From the NCBI GenBank assembly GCA_021794525.1, contig JAJYQP010000112.1, positions 2,501 through 47,623 of the forward strand: 45,123 nucleotides of DNA, written 5' to 3'. Below the pieces are notes generated by a model. That model made no database searches. It had not been told where the DNA came from and was given only the letters and a program-made list of their open reading frames with translations. This stretch comes from Pseudomonadota bacterium. Lineage in GTDB: Bacteria; Pseudomonadota; Alphaproteobacteria; Sphingomonadales; Sphingomonadaceae. This document shows positions 25,334-34,375 of this stretch, piece by piece. Numbering within the stretch: position 1 is the first letter of the stretch; every line of letters begins with the position of its first letter. The translations under genes and the position numbers were made by a program.

Positions 25334-28300
25334 GCTGCAGTCTCCCCTTCCTCAAGCGCATCTTCGAGCCAGTCGATCTTCTGGAGCCTGCGGACGATGA
25401 CATACTCGTCGCGGTTCGATCCAACGGTGCCGTAGTAGTTGAAGCCGTAGCTCTGCTGGACGTAGCCGCCGATCATGTGAGTTGGCTTGAGTACAGCACG
25501 GGTGACGGAGTTGTGGATGCCGCCACGCTGGCCGGTGAGCGGCGAACCGGGCACGTTCACGATCTTCTCTTGCGCGTGGTACATGAAAAGCGTGCCTTCT
25601 TTCATGCGCTGCGAGACGACGACGCGTGCGACCAGTGCGCCATTGGCGTTGAAGGCTTCGACCCAATCGTTGTCCTCGAGCCCGGCCTTCGCAGCGTCTG
25701 TCTCGCTCATCCATACGATCGGCCCGCCACGCGACAGCGTGAGCATCAGCAGGTTGTCGGTATAGGTCGAATGGATGCCCCACTTCTGATGCGGGGTGAT
25801 GAAATTGAGGACGACATGCGGTGCATCCTTGGCTTCATCCAGCATCGGTTTGACCGCCTTGGTATCGATTGGCGGACGATAGACGCACAGGGCCTCGCCA
25901 AAAGCGCGCATCCACTTGTGGTCCTGGTAGAGCTGCTGGCGACCGGTCAGGGTGCGCCAAGGGATCAGTTCGTGGACGTTGGTGTAGCCCGCGTTGTAGC
26001 AGACGTGTTCGCTCTCCAGACCCGACCACGTCGGCGAAGAAATGATCTTTCTCGGCTGCGCCTGGACGTCGCGGAAGCGGATTTTCTCCTCCTCCTTGGG
26101 ACGGGCCAGATGGGTGTGATCGCGACCGGTATGCGCCGAAAGCGCCTCCCACGCCTTGACCGCGACCTCGCCATTGGTTTCCGGCGCGAGCATCAGCAGC
26201 ACTTCACAGGCATCGATAGCGCTTTCTATCCGCGGCATCCCCTGGGTGGGGCCCACTTCGATAACTGCACCGTTGAGCCGTCGGAGATTCTCGACCTCGT
26301 GCTCTGTGCTCCAGGATATGCCCTTGCCCCCATTCCCCAGCTTGTCCATCAGCGGGCCAAGCGCGGTGAAGCGCTTGTAGAGATTGGGATAATCGCGTTC
26401 GATCACGGCGACATTGGCCATGGTCTTGCCGGGAATCGGGACGGTCTGGCCCTGCCCCCAGTCTGCGACATCGAAGGGCTGGGCGATTTCGTTCGCGGTG
26501 TCATGCTGGATCGGCACCAGCACCACGTCCTGCTCGACGCCAAGCACCTCTGGCGCCACTTCCGAGAACTTCTTCGCGATGCCCTTGTAAATGTCCCAGT
26601 CGCTGCGCGACTCCCACACAGGATCGACCGCCGCCGACAGCGGGTGGATGAAGGGATGCATGTCAGAGGTGTTAAGGTCGTCCTTTTCGTACCAGCTCGC
26701 TGTCGGCAAAACGATGTCCGAATAAACGCAGGTGGTCGACATGCGGAAGTCGAGAGTGACCAGCAGATCGAGCTTGCCCCTGGGCGCATCGTCATGCCAC
26801 TTTACTTCCTTGGGCTTCTGATGGCCCATCTCACCGAGATCCTTGCCTTGCACGCCGTGTGCCGTGCCGAGCAGGTGCTTCAGGAAATACTCGTGGCCCT
26901 TGCCAGACGATCCAAGCAGGTTCGAGCGCCAAACAAACAGATTGCGCGGCCAGTTCGCCGGATCGTCGGGGTCAAAGCAGGACATTTCGAGCTCGCCCGA
27001 TTGCAGCGCGCCCGAAACATAGTCCTTGGCGTCGACGCCCTCCGCTTTGACTCTGCGACCGACCTCAAGCGGGTTGGTCTTGAGCTGCGGGGCGCTGGGT
27101 AGCCAGCCCATTCGTTCAGCTCGCGCGTTGTAGTCGATCAGGCTTGCGTCCCAGTCGCCATCGGGCGCTGTGGGAGAAAGGATTTCCTCTACACCAAGCG
27201 TCTCGTAACGCCACTGATCGGTGTGGGCATAGAAGAAACTGGTCGAATTCATCTGTCGCGGCGGGCGCCCCCAATCGAGCGCAAAGGCCAGCGGCAGCCA
27301 CCCGGTTTGCGGGCGCAGCTTCTCTTGCCCAACGTAGTGTGACCAGCCGCCACCCGACTGGCCCACGCAGCCGCACATTACCAACAGATTGATGATGCCA
27401 CGGTAGTTCATGTCCATGTGGTACCAGTGATTGACGCCGGCCCCGAGGATCACCATCGACTTGCCGTTGGTCTTCTCTGCATTCGCGGCAAATTCGCGCG
27501 CGACGGTAATAATTTGTTCGGCCGGGATACCTGTGATCTTTTCTGCCCAGGCCGGTGTGTAAGGCACATTCTCGGCATAATCCCGAGTGACGTGCTTGCC
27601 GCCAAGGCCGCGATCGAGCCCGTAGTTGGCACAGAACAGGTCGAACACAGTGGCGACCAGGGCCTTGCCATCTGCCAGATCCAGTTCGCGTACGGGGACG
27701 CGACGGTTCAGCACGTCGGGATGGTCGGTGCCTTCAAAATGGTCGTGTTCGCGATTGCCGAAATAGGGGAAGCCGACTTCGACCACCTCGTCGTGGTGGC
27801 CGTCCATGATCGCGGTCATCCGCAGCAGGGTATCACTTCCCTTGCCGTCCTTTTCCTCAAGGTTCCATTTGCCCTTTTCTCCCCAGCGGAAGCCCGCAGA
27901 TCCCAGCGGTGCGACCGGCGCCCCGCTGGTTTCGTCAATCGCGACGGTCTTCCATTCGGGATTGTTTTCTTCGCCTAGGGCTCCCTCGAAATCGGATGCG
28001 CGCAACAGCCGATCGGGCACATAGCCGCCGTCCTTGGGCACTAGCCGCACAAGCATGGGGAAATCTGAATACTTGCGGCAGTAATCCTCGAAATACTCGG
28101 CTTGTCGGTCGAGGTGGAATTCCCGCAGGATCACGTGCCCCATCGCCATCGCAAGCGCCGCGTCGGTGCCTTGCTTGGGGTTTAGCCACAGATCGGCGAA
28201 TTTGGTCGCTTCGGCATAGTCGGGGCTGACCACAGCGACCTTGGTCCCGCGATAGCGGGCCTCGGTCATGAAGTGCGCATCCGGAGTGCGCGTCTGGGGA

Positions 28301-29067
28301 ACATTGCTGCCCCACATCATCAGAAAGCCGGCATTGTACCAGTCGGCGCTTTCGGGAACGTCGGTCTGTTCGCCCCAGGTCATGGGGCTCGCGGGAGGCA
28401 GGTCACAATACCAGTCGTAGAACGACAGGCAGGTTCCGCCGAGCAGCGAGAGATAGCGCGAACCGGCAGCATAGCTGACCATCGACATCGCCGGGATCGG
28501 GCTGAAACCGATCACCCGGTCGGGCCCCCAGGTCTTTGCCGTATATGCATTGGCCGAGGCGATAATCTCGTTGACCTCGTCCCACGTCGAACGGACAAAA
28601 CCCCCATGTCCGCGGATGGCCGTGTAGCTCTTTCGCCTGGCCGGATCTTCGACGATAGAGGCCCAGGCTGCAACCGGGGTACGCACAGCGCGGGCCTCGC
28701 GCCAAAGCTTGAGCAGTCGCGAGCGCACCATCGGATATTTCAGCCGCTGCGCCGAATAGATGTACCAGCTGTAGCTGGCACCGCGCGGGCAACCACGCGG
28801 TTCGTGGTTGGGCAAATCCGGCCGGGTGCGCGGATAGTCGGTCTGCTGCGTTTCCCAGGTGATGATCCCACCCTTGACGTAGATCTTCCACGAGCAGGAC
28901 CCGGTGCAATTCACGCCATGAGTCGAACGGACAACCTTGTCGTGCTGCCAGCGCTTGCGATAGCCGTCCTCCCAGTCACGATTCTGGTTGGTGGTGATGC
29001 CGTGCCCATCCGAGAAGGGTTGCTTGGCCTGCTTGAAGAAAGTGAGGCGGTCTAGAAGCTGGCTCAT
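25330..29067 (-). CDS. narG: respiratory nitrate reductase alpha subunit (Mo-bisMGD)
   Basis: A 1245-residue full-length NarG, the cytoplasm-facing catalytic subunit reducing nitrate to nitrite. The N-terminal FS0 site has the unusual histidine ligand: His50, Cys54, Cys58 in STHGVNCTGSC and Cys93 in RGCPRG. The Mo-ligand aspartate lies in CLSFYDWYCDLPPASP. Further blocks are GSNVPQTRTPDAHF, GAGVNHWYHMDMNYRGI and the C-terminal MYHAQEKIVNVPGSPLTGQRGGIHNS and GGYVQQSYGFNYYG. The ATG is 1 base after the narK stop. It needs bis-MGD, supplied by the moa/moe/mob genes here, although moaC is broken. Confidence 0.98.
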   Translation of the reverse strand: MSQLLDRLTFFKQAKQPFSDGHGITTNQNRDWEDGYRKRWQHDKVVRSTHGVNCTGSCSWKIYVKGGIITWETQQTDYPRTRPDLPNHEPRGCPRGASYSWYIYSAQRLKYPMVRSRLLKLWREARAVRTPVAAWASIVEDPARRKSYTAIRGHGGFVRSTWDEVNEIIASANAYTAKTWGPDRVIGFSPIPAMSMVSYAAGSRYLSLLGGTCLSFYDWYCDLPPASPMTWGEQTDVPESADWYNAGFLMMWGSNVPQTRTPDAHFMTEARYRGTKVAVVSPDYAEATKFADLWLNPKQGTDAALAMAMGHVILREFHLDRQAEYFEDYCRKYSDFPMLVRLVPKDGGYVPDRLLRASDFEGALGEENNPEWKTVAIDETSGAPVAPLGSAGFRWGEKGKWNLEEKDGKGSDTLLRMTAIMDGHHDEVVEVGFPYFGNREHDHFEGTDHPDVLNRRVPVRELDLADGKALVATVFDLFCANYGLDRGLGGKHVTRDYAENVPYTPAWAEKITGIPAEQIITVAREFAANAEKTNGKSMVILGAGVNHWYHMDMNYRGIINLLVMCGCVGQSGGGWSHYVGQEKLRPQTGWLPLAFALDWGRPPRQMNSTSFFYAHTDQWRYETLGVEEILSPTAPDGDWDASLIDYNARAERMGWLPSAPQLKTNPLEVGRRVKAEGVDAKDYVSGALQSGELEMSCFDPDDPANWPRNLFVWRSNLLGSSGKGHEYFLKHLLGTAHGVQGKDLGEMGHQKPKEVKWHDDAPRGKLDLLVTLDFRMSTTCVYSDIVLPTASWYEKDDLNTSDMHPFIHPLSAAVDPVWESRSDWDIYKGIAKKFSEVAPEVLGVEQDVVLVPIQHDTANEIAQPFDVADWGQGQTVPIPGKTMANVAVIERDYPNLYKRFTALGPLMDKLGNGGKGISWSTEHEVENLRRLNGAVIEVGPTQGMPRIESAIDACEVLLMLAPETNGEVAVKAWEALSAHTGRDHTHLARPKEEEKIRFRDVQAQPRKIISSPTWSGLESEHVCYNAGYTNVHELIPWRTLTGRQQLYQDHKWMRAFGEALCVYRPPIDTKAVKPMLDEAKDAPHVVLNFITPHQKWGIHSTYTDNLLMLTLSRGGPIVWMSETDAAKAGLEDNDWVEAFNANGALVARVVVSQRMKEGTLFMYHAQEKIVNVPGSPLTGQRGGIHNSVTRAVLKPTHMIGGYVQQSYGFNYYGTVGSNRDEYVIVRRLQKIDWLEDALEEGETAA

Positions 29068-29068
29068 C

Positions 29069-31810
29069 TCAAGCCTCCTTCATGGTGAGAGGATAGGAAA
29101 CGGGTGCGGGTGCTTTGCCGCGTTCGATATCGTGAAGCAGGCCGCCCCGCCGGGTGTAAGCCCACCAGGTCAGTGCAGCGCAGCTGCCGTAGAAGATCAG
29201 GAAGCCCCACAAGGCCGTCAGCGGTGATCCGGTTGCCTCGATGGAGGTGCCAAAGCTCTTCGGGATGAAGAAGGCGCCATAGGCGGCGATTGCCGAGGTA
29301 AAGCCGACGATCGCCGCCGATTCCTTCTCTGCCTGCCGGTTACGCTGGGCGGCGTCGAGATCGGGCATCAGCCGCGGCACCTCCTGACGCATGATGATCG
29401 GGATCATCTGGAAGGTCGAGGCATTGCCAACACCGGTCAGGAAGAACATGGCGATGAACATTCCGAGGAAGCCCCACCAGTTCGCTGCTTCGATGAAGTA
29501 GACGATGCCTACCACCGCCAGCATCATTCCCAGGAACACCCAGAAGGTGACGCGGCCGCCACCCCAGCGATCCGAGATCCAGCCGGTCGCAGCACGGCTG
29601 AGCGCGCCTACCAGTGGCCCGAGGAACACGAACTTGAGCACGTCAACATCCGGGAACTGGTGCTTGGCCAGCAGCGGCAGGCCGGCCGAGAAACCAATGA
29701 AACTGCCAAAAGTGCCGGTGTAGAGCCAGCACATCAGCCAGTTATGCTTCCGTTGGAAGATAACCGCCTGTTCGGCAAAACTGGCCTTGGCATCGGCGAT
29801 ATCGTTCATGCCAAACCAGGCAAGCACGGCCGATACCATGATGAACGGCACCCAGATGAAGCCGGCATTCTGCAGCCACAGCTGACCACCTTCTGTGGTT
29901 TGCTGTGCCGCGCCCCCGAGCGCACCGAAAACTCCGGCGGCGATGACTAGCGGCACAGCGAACTGCATAACCGAGACACCCAGGTTTCCGAGGCCGGCAT
30001 TGAGCGCGAGCGCATTACCCTTCTGCGCTTTGGGGAAGAAGAAGCTGATATTGGCCATGGAGGATGCGAAATTGCCCCCGCCAAGACCGCACAGCAGCGC
30101 CAGCACCAGGAAGATAACATAGGGCGTATTCGGGTTCTGGACCGCATATCCGATCCCGAATGCGGGAATCAGAAGCGAGGACGTCGAAAGCGTGGTCCAC
30201 AGCCTGCCACCGAAAATGGGCACCATGAAGCTGTAGAATATCCGCAGCGTAGCGCCTGAAAGGCCTGGTAGAGCGGCAAGCCAGAACAACTGGTTTGTCG
30301 TGTAGTCGAAACCGATTGCGGGGAGCTTGGCGACAACCATTGACCAGACCATCCACACCGAGAAGGCGAGCAACAGAGCCGGGATGGAAATGTAGAGGTT
30401 GCGTCGAGCGACGTGTTCGCCAGAGCTTTCCCAGAATGCTGGATCCTCTGGCGCCCATTCAGTGAGCACCTTCGAAGGAGTGGCGACACCGCCTTTGGCC
30501 TCGTCGTGGATCTCCGCCATCTCGGGAAACTCGGGCAGCGAGCGGATGTCGATGCCAGCGGCCTTTTGCTCCATCTGGCGGATCGCGAAGTGCATCCAAC
30601 CAAGAGCGACCGCAACCAGCGCGAACAGCACCATGAAGCAGCTGGTCCAGATGCCGGTCAGGTCGCTTACCGCACCGAACACGATGGGCAGAATGAAGCC
30701 GCCCAATCCGCCGACCAGGCCGACGAGGCCGCCGACCGAGCCGACATGGCCTGGATAGTAGACAGGGATGTGCTTGTAGACCGCGGCCTTGCCCAGCGAC
30801 ATGAAGAAGCCGAGCACAAAGATCGTGATTACGAACGGTACGAGGCTCATCGACGTCGAGAAGACAATGTCGCCCTTCATGCCATGGATTACGTAGTCGG
30901 TTGCCGGGTAGGACAACATGAACAGCAGGATGAGCGAAACGCCAAAGGTGGCGTACATCACCTTGCGTGCGCCATATCGGTCCGAAAGGATGCCGCCATA
31001 GGCGCGGAAGATACTGGCCGAGAGCGAGAATACCGCGGCCAGCATGCCGGCGGTCTTAACGTCAAGGCCGTAGAGCCCGACCATGTATTTCGGTAGCCAC
31101 AGCGCAAGCGCGACGAAGGCCCCGAAAACGAAAAAGTAGTAGAGGGAGAAACGCCAGACCTGCTCGTTCTTGAGCGGCTCAAGCTGCTCCTTTAACGTCA
31201 TCGGCTTGGTGCCGCTGACCTTGCGCGCGGCGAATTCAGGATCGTCCTTGGCAAAAAGGTAGAAGACTACGGCGACGACCGCTGCGACCCCAGCCCAGAT
31301 CTGCGCGACGGCCTGCCAGCCGAGCGCGACCATGACCCAGGGGGCAACGAACTTCGTCAGCGCAGCGCCGACATTGCCCATCCCGAAGAACCCGAGCGCA
31401 GAGCCCTGTTTTTCCTGAGGGTACCATTTGGAGACGTATGCGACACCCACGGCGAACGTGCCGCCCGCAACGCCCAAGCCGAGAGCCGCGAGCAGCATGA
31501 TCAGATAGCTCGTTGCGTAGGAGAGAAGAAAGGTGGCAGCTGCGGAGGCGAGCATCGTCAGTGGGAACACGATTCGCCCGCCATACTGGTCGGTCCAGAT
31601 ACCAAGGAACAGCCGCGTTAGCGACCCGGTTAGGATCGGGGTTCCCACCAGCAGACCGAACTGCGTATCGCTTAGCCCAAGCTCTTCCTTGATCTCAATT
31701 CCGATGATCGCGAAGATCGTCCATACAGCAAAGCAGATTGTAAAAGCGAAGGTGCTCAGTCCCAAGGCGCGGTTCTGTTCTCCAGCGCTGGCGATTTCCC
31801 GAGGTGACAT
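29069..31810 (-). CDS. narK: fused NarK1-NarK2 nitrate/nitrite transporter
   Basis: About 913 residues from ATG 31810: two complete major-facilitator units of about 12 helices each, joined by a soluble linker near PEFPEMAEIHDEAKGG. Unit 1 has LVGTPILTGSLTRLFLGIWTDQYGGR and the nitrate signature FFGMGNVGAALTKFVAP. Unit 2 has LPGLSGATLRIFYSFMVPIFGGR and ALNAGLGNLGVSVMQFAVP. Such fusions (known in Paracoccus) pair a nitrate/proton symporter with a nitrate/nitrite antiporter. I prefer 31810, which has AAGGA 7 bases upstream, over ATG 31849, because an FNR-type site at 31873 predicts transcription starting near 31838, inside the longer frame. Confidence 0.93.
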   Translation of the reverse strand: MSPREIASAGEQNRALGLSTFAFTICFAVWTIFAIIGIEIKEELGLSDTQFGLLVGTPILTGSLTRLFLGIWTDQYGGRIVFPLTMLASAAATFLLSYATSYLIMLLAALGLGVAGGTFAVGVAYVSKWYPQEKQGSALGFFGMGNVGAALTKFVAPWVMVALGWQAVAQIWAGVAAVVAVVFYLFAKDDPEFAARKVSGTKPMTLKEQLEPLKNEQVWRFSLYYFFVFGAFVALALWLPKYMVGLYGLDVKTAGMLAAVFSLSASIFRAYGGILSDRYGARKVMYATFGVSLILLFMLSYPATDYVIHGMKGDIVFSTSMSLVPFVITIFVLGFFMSLGKAAVYKHIPVYYPGHVGSVGGLVGLVGGLGGFILPIVFGAVSDLTGIWTSCFMVLFALVAVALGWMHFAIRQMEQKAAGIDIRSLPEFPEMAEIHDEAKGGVATPSKVLTEWAPEDPAFWESSGEHVARRNLYISIPALLLAFSVWMVWSMVVAKLPAIGFDYTTNQLFWLAALPGLSGATLRIFYSFMVPIFGGRLWTTLSTSSLLIPAFGIGYAVQNPNTPYVIFLVLALLCGLGGGNFASSMANISFFFPKAQKGNALALNAGLGNLGVSVMQFAVPLVIAAGVFGALGGAAQQTTEGGQLWLQNAGFIWVPFIMVSAVLAWFGMNDIADAKASFAEQAVIFQRKHNWLMCWLYTGTFGSFIGFSAGLPLLAKHQFPDVDVLKFVFLGPLVGALSRAATGWISDRWGGGRVTFWVFLGMMLAVVGIVYFIEAANWWGFLGMFIAMFFLTGVGNASTFQMIPIIMRQEVPRLMPDLDAAQRNRQAEKESAAIVGFTSAIAAYGAFFIPKSFGTSIEATGSPLTALWGFLIFYGSCAALTWWAYTRRGGLLHDIERGKAPAPVSYPLTMKEA

Positions 31811-31872
31811 GACAAGTTCCTTGAACCCTGAGGTTTCCAGGGATGGCATCGAGTTGTTCCGCCCGCCTTTCT

Positions 31873-31886
31873 TTGACGTTGATCAA
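31873..31886. promoter_or_regulatory. FNR/DNR-type box upstream of narK
   Basis: TTGAC-GTTG-ATCAA is a perfect match to TTGAY-N4-RTCAA. For a class II promoter (site centred at -41.5) transcription toward narK would start near 31838, giving a 28-base leader before ATG 31810. It should control the whole narK-to-moeA unit. Confidence 0.85.
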
Positions 31887-31966
31887 TCAGATTAATGCGG
31901 GGGCTAAAAATCGAAAATTGGCCTGATCTGTATGGCAAACAGAGAAGAAATAGATCAATCCACGAT

Positions 31967-31980
31967 TTGATAAATGTCAA
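31967..31980. promoter_or_regulatory. FNR/DNR-type box upstream of the regulator gene
   Basis: TTGAT-AAAT-GTCAA is a perfect palindromic match centred 41.5 bases before ATG 32015. A TAGATA -10-like sequence follows within about 20 bases, closer than class II activation needs, so the site may serve for autorepression. A further half site (GATCAA) lies at 31953-31958. Confidence 0.8.
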
Positions 31981-32014
31981 TCACCAGGCTAGATACGTCG
32001 TGCAGTGATGTGGG

Positions 32015-32740
32015 ATGAACGGCATCGTGAGAATTGGTGAAAAGCCTGAAATTGCTCGCCTGCCCCTGTTTCGCGAGATGGACGACGCGAAGCGTGAGCG
32101 GGTGTTCGCCGGTTCATTCCTCCAAGCTTTTCCACCGCGCCTGACGCTGTTCGAGGCGGGACAATACGCGGATTTCCTTCACGTACTGGTCGATGGCCTG
32201 ATCGAGTTATCGGCCAGCGGCGGCGGACGAGATACAACGATGCGAATCGTAGAGCCTGTCACCAGCTTCATTCTCGCTGCCGTGGTCAGCGACCAGCCGT
32301 ACCTGATGACCGCACGGACGATCGAGCCTTCGCGTATCCTACTCGTACCGGCCGCGCTGATCCGCGAGGTAATCCGGCAGGATACCGCACTGATGCAGGC
32401 GACCATGAGGGAGCTGGCACTTGCTTACCGCGATCTTGTCCGTGCGCTGGCCGATATGAAGCTGCGCCAGTCCGCCGAACGGCTCGGCAATTACTTGCTG
32501 CAGCAGGACGCGCGGGGGAGTGGACAGGCGAGGTTCGAACTACCGGCGGGAAAGCGGCTGCTCGCATCCTTGCTGGGCATGACCCCCGAAAACCTGTCCC
32601 GGGCCTTGTCCTCGCTGGCGCAGCACGGGGTCTCCGTTTGCGGCGCGCGCGTGCAGATCAATGACCGTGCGGCGCTGGAAGCCTATGCCCGCCCTGACCT
32701 GCTTCAGGCCGAGGCCGAGGTCGGGAGGAAACAGGTATGA
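32015..32740 (+). CDS. Crp/Fnr family regulator without Fe-S cysteine cluster (DNR/NnrR-like)
   Basis: A 241-residue two-domain regulator: a cyclic-nucleotide-type sensor barrel (LTLFEAGQYADFLHVLVDGLIEL), a long dimer helix (LALAYRDLVRALADMKLRQSAERLGNYLLQ) and a winged helix with recognition helix GMTPENLSRALSSLAQHG. The E-x-x-S-R of that helix is the FNR-type reading of TTGAT half sites, matching the four boxes in this window. There is no N-terminal cysteine set as in FNR and only one Cys, near the C-terminus, so it cannot be an Fe-S oxygen sensor; a heme- or NO-responsive DNR/NnrR-like role is inferred. It is divergent from narK, and the small broken gene overlaps its stop by ATGA. Confidence 0.85.
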   Translation: MNGIVRIGEKPEIARLPLFREMDDAKRERVFAGSFLQAFPPRLTLFEAGQYADFLHVLVDGLIELSASGGGRDTTMRIVEPVTSFILAAVVSDQPYLMTARTIEPSRILLVPAALIREVIRQDTALMQATMRELALAYRDLVRALADMKLRQSAERLGNYLLQQDARGSGQARFELPAGKRLLASLLGMTPENLSRALSSLAQHGVSVCGARVQINDRAALEAYARPDLLQAEAEVGRKQV

Positions 32741-33083
32741 GCACACCACCAACCACCCGCCTCGAAGTATCCGATAAAGAGGAAGCCGCGATCCGCGCCG
32801 CTGTGCGCAATGCCGATGCCAGCCCTCTCGGCCCGACTTATGTCGTCGCCGGGTTGGATCATGTGGCAGGGCTGGTCGAACTGCGTAGCGATCCGCAGGT
32901 TTCAGACCCGATCTACGATCTGCCGAGACCGTTTCACGACCGCGAACATCGCGGGAATGGGTAGCCGATGCGAAGCGATTGCAGGAATGCGGGGTGGCGA
33001 TGCTCGCCGTGATGCTCGACCCGGATGGCAAGGTGTGCAGCTATTCCCGCTCTCCCGCTGACAGAATTACCGGCAGCACCTGA
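32737..33083 (+). pseudogene. small frameshifted gene after the regulator
   Basis: ATG 32737 overlaps the regulator stop. The frame gives MSTPPTTRLEVSDKEEAAI, GPTYVVAGLDHVAGLVELRSDP and DPIYDLPRPFHDREHR before a stop at 32964. Adding one base near 32951 continues smoothly as REWVADAKRLQECGVAMLAVMLDPDGKVCSYSRSP to a stop at 33083. The pattern (DPQVSDPIYDLPRPF, then REWVADAK, then AVMLDPDGKVCSYS) loosely resembles the N-terminal half of a GNAT acetyltransferase, which would make it also truncated, but I am not certain of the family. The tail almost abuts the convergent porin gene. Confidence 0.5.
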
Positions 33084-33085
33084 AC

Positions 33086-34294
33086 CTAGAACTTCGCCTC
33101 GAGCGAAAACCACGCCTTGGTGGTATCGGTGGCAAAGCCGTCGGCATCGTAATGCGCGAACTTTGCCATCAGAGTTAACCTCTTGTCGAGCGGGTAGCTG
33201 GCCAGTGCGTCCCATTCGCTACCGTAGTCGACCGAACCCGCGGTGGATTCGAAATCGTGCCACATCCCGCGCAGCAGCAAGCCCTTGAACGGCCCGTCGC
33301 CAAAGCGATAGGATAGATCAGCATAGAGGTCGCGCAATCCATTCGGCGGCGTGGCCAGGAACTTGTCAGCCCAGCCGTTGAAGGCATGGAGCGTCGCCAG
33401 CGGCGTCTGCAGCGCCGCTGCGCCGTCGCCCTCGAGCCGTTCGTAACCGAGCTTGATGCTGGCCCCGCGATAAGAGAATCCGGGTTCGACCAGCACATAA
33501 TCCAGCGCAAAATCGCGCGGATTGTTCGCCTGGTCGGACTGTCGGGCATATTCGACAGTATAAACCAGCTTGCTATCGCCCAGCGCCTGATTGCCGACAA
33601 GCCGCACGCCATAGGTCTGCGAACTGCTGGCCGGGGCAGCAGGTATATCGAGCCAATACCCGTAAGCCGATAGGGTACCGATATTCGCAATATCATATCC
33701 GATGCGCAGGCCGTGAATGTCGTTGTCGCGCCAAATTCCCTGTGGCGAATCTGGCCCGAAGACACGGTTCACCCGCCATGCATAGAGGTAGTCGGCGGTC
33801 AGGCCCTTGGTCGGCTTGAGCGAAAGGTGTGCCGCGTCGAGCGTCTGGTCATTCTGCCGCCAGCCGACCGAGCCGACCCAGCGCTGGTTGTCGAGATTGA
33901 CAGCCTGCCGTCCGATTGTTGCCTCAATCACCGAAGCTTGCTTCCAGCGAAGATAAGCCTGATTGAGCAGGACATCGCTTGGGTCGGCCACAACGGGAAA
34001 CTGCGTCCGCCCGTTTACCGTGTCGTTGTAATCCTCGGGGCCCAGGCGGGTAATGGCTTCGCCTTCGACGAGCGTGCTGAATCCATTCCATTCGCCAAGT
34101 TTAACGCCCGCCTTTACGCGCAGAGTCGAGGCAGTGGCGTCTTGCGGCAACCCGTCCTGATCGACCAGTTCGAGCCGGTAGCGGATATCGGCATAGGGCG
34201 TGATGTCCAAATCTGCATCGATTTCGGCGTGTGCTGCCGATGGGAGGAGCACTGCAGCAATCAACGCGGCGAGCGTAAGATTGAATTGATTCAT
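33086..34294 (-). CDS. alginate-export-type outer membrane porin
   Basis: A 402-residue beta-barrel protein with signal peptide MNQFNLTLAALIAAVLLPSAAHA. The mature part shows alternating amphipathic strands: ADIRYRLELVDQDG, RWVGSVGWRQNDQTLDAAHLSLKPTKGLTADYLYAWRVN, and a final strand ending in aromatic Phe (AWFSLEAKF), as outer membrane proteins require. QAYLRWKQASVIEATIGRQAVNLDNQRWVG is the characteristic block of the alginate_exp family. The substrate is not deducible; its place beside an FNR box and the nar genes suggests uptake or release of a small anion such as nitrate or nitrite. GGGGGA lies just before ATG 34294. Confidence 0.75.
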   Translation of the reverse strand: MNQFNLTLAALIAAVLLPSAAHAEIDADLDITPYADIRYRLELVDQDGLPQDATASTLRVKAGVKLGEWNGFSTLVEGEAITRLGPEDYNDTVNGRTQFPVVADPSDVLLNQAYLRWKQASVIEATIGRQAVNLDNQRWVGSVGWRQNDQTLDAAHLSLKPTKGLTADYLYAWRVNRVFGPDSPQGIWRDNDIHGLRIGYDIANIGTLSAYGYWLDIPAAPASSSQTYGVRLVGNQALGDSKLVYTVEYARQSDQANNPRDFALDYVLVEPGFSYRGASIKLGYERLEGDGAAALQTPLATLHAFNGWADKFLATPPNGLRDLYADLSYRFGDGPFKGLLLRGMWHDFESTAGSVDYGSEWDALASYPLDKRLTLMAKFAHYDADGFATDTTKAWFSLEAKF

Positions 34295-34327
34295 GTCCCC
34301 CGAATAGCTTCTAGATTGTCAGTATAA

Positions 34328-34341
34328 TTGATCTTTGTCAA
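34328..34341. promoter_or_regulatory. FNR/DNR-type box between porin and carbonic anhydrase remnant
   Basis: TTGAT-CTTT-GTCAA is a perfect match lying between divergent genes. -10-like sequences occur about 30 bases away on both sides (TTAGGT at 34362 rightward; TATTCG near 34304 leftward), so it could act in either or both directions. It is 33 bases from the porin ATG. Confidence 0.8.
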
Positions 34342-34375
34342 AGATCGTTCTCGGCGATCAGTTAGGTTCCCGAGA

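Noticed and set aside
31810..31849. Longer narK start at ATG 31849
   Set aside because: The FNR-type site at 31873 predicts a transcript starting downstream of it, and its ribosome site is poorer than that of ATG 31810.
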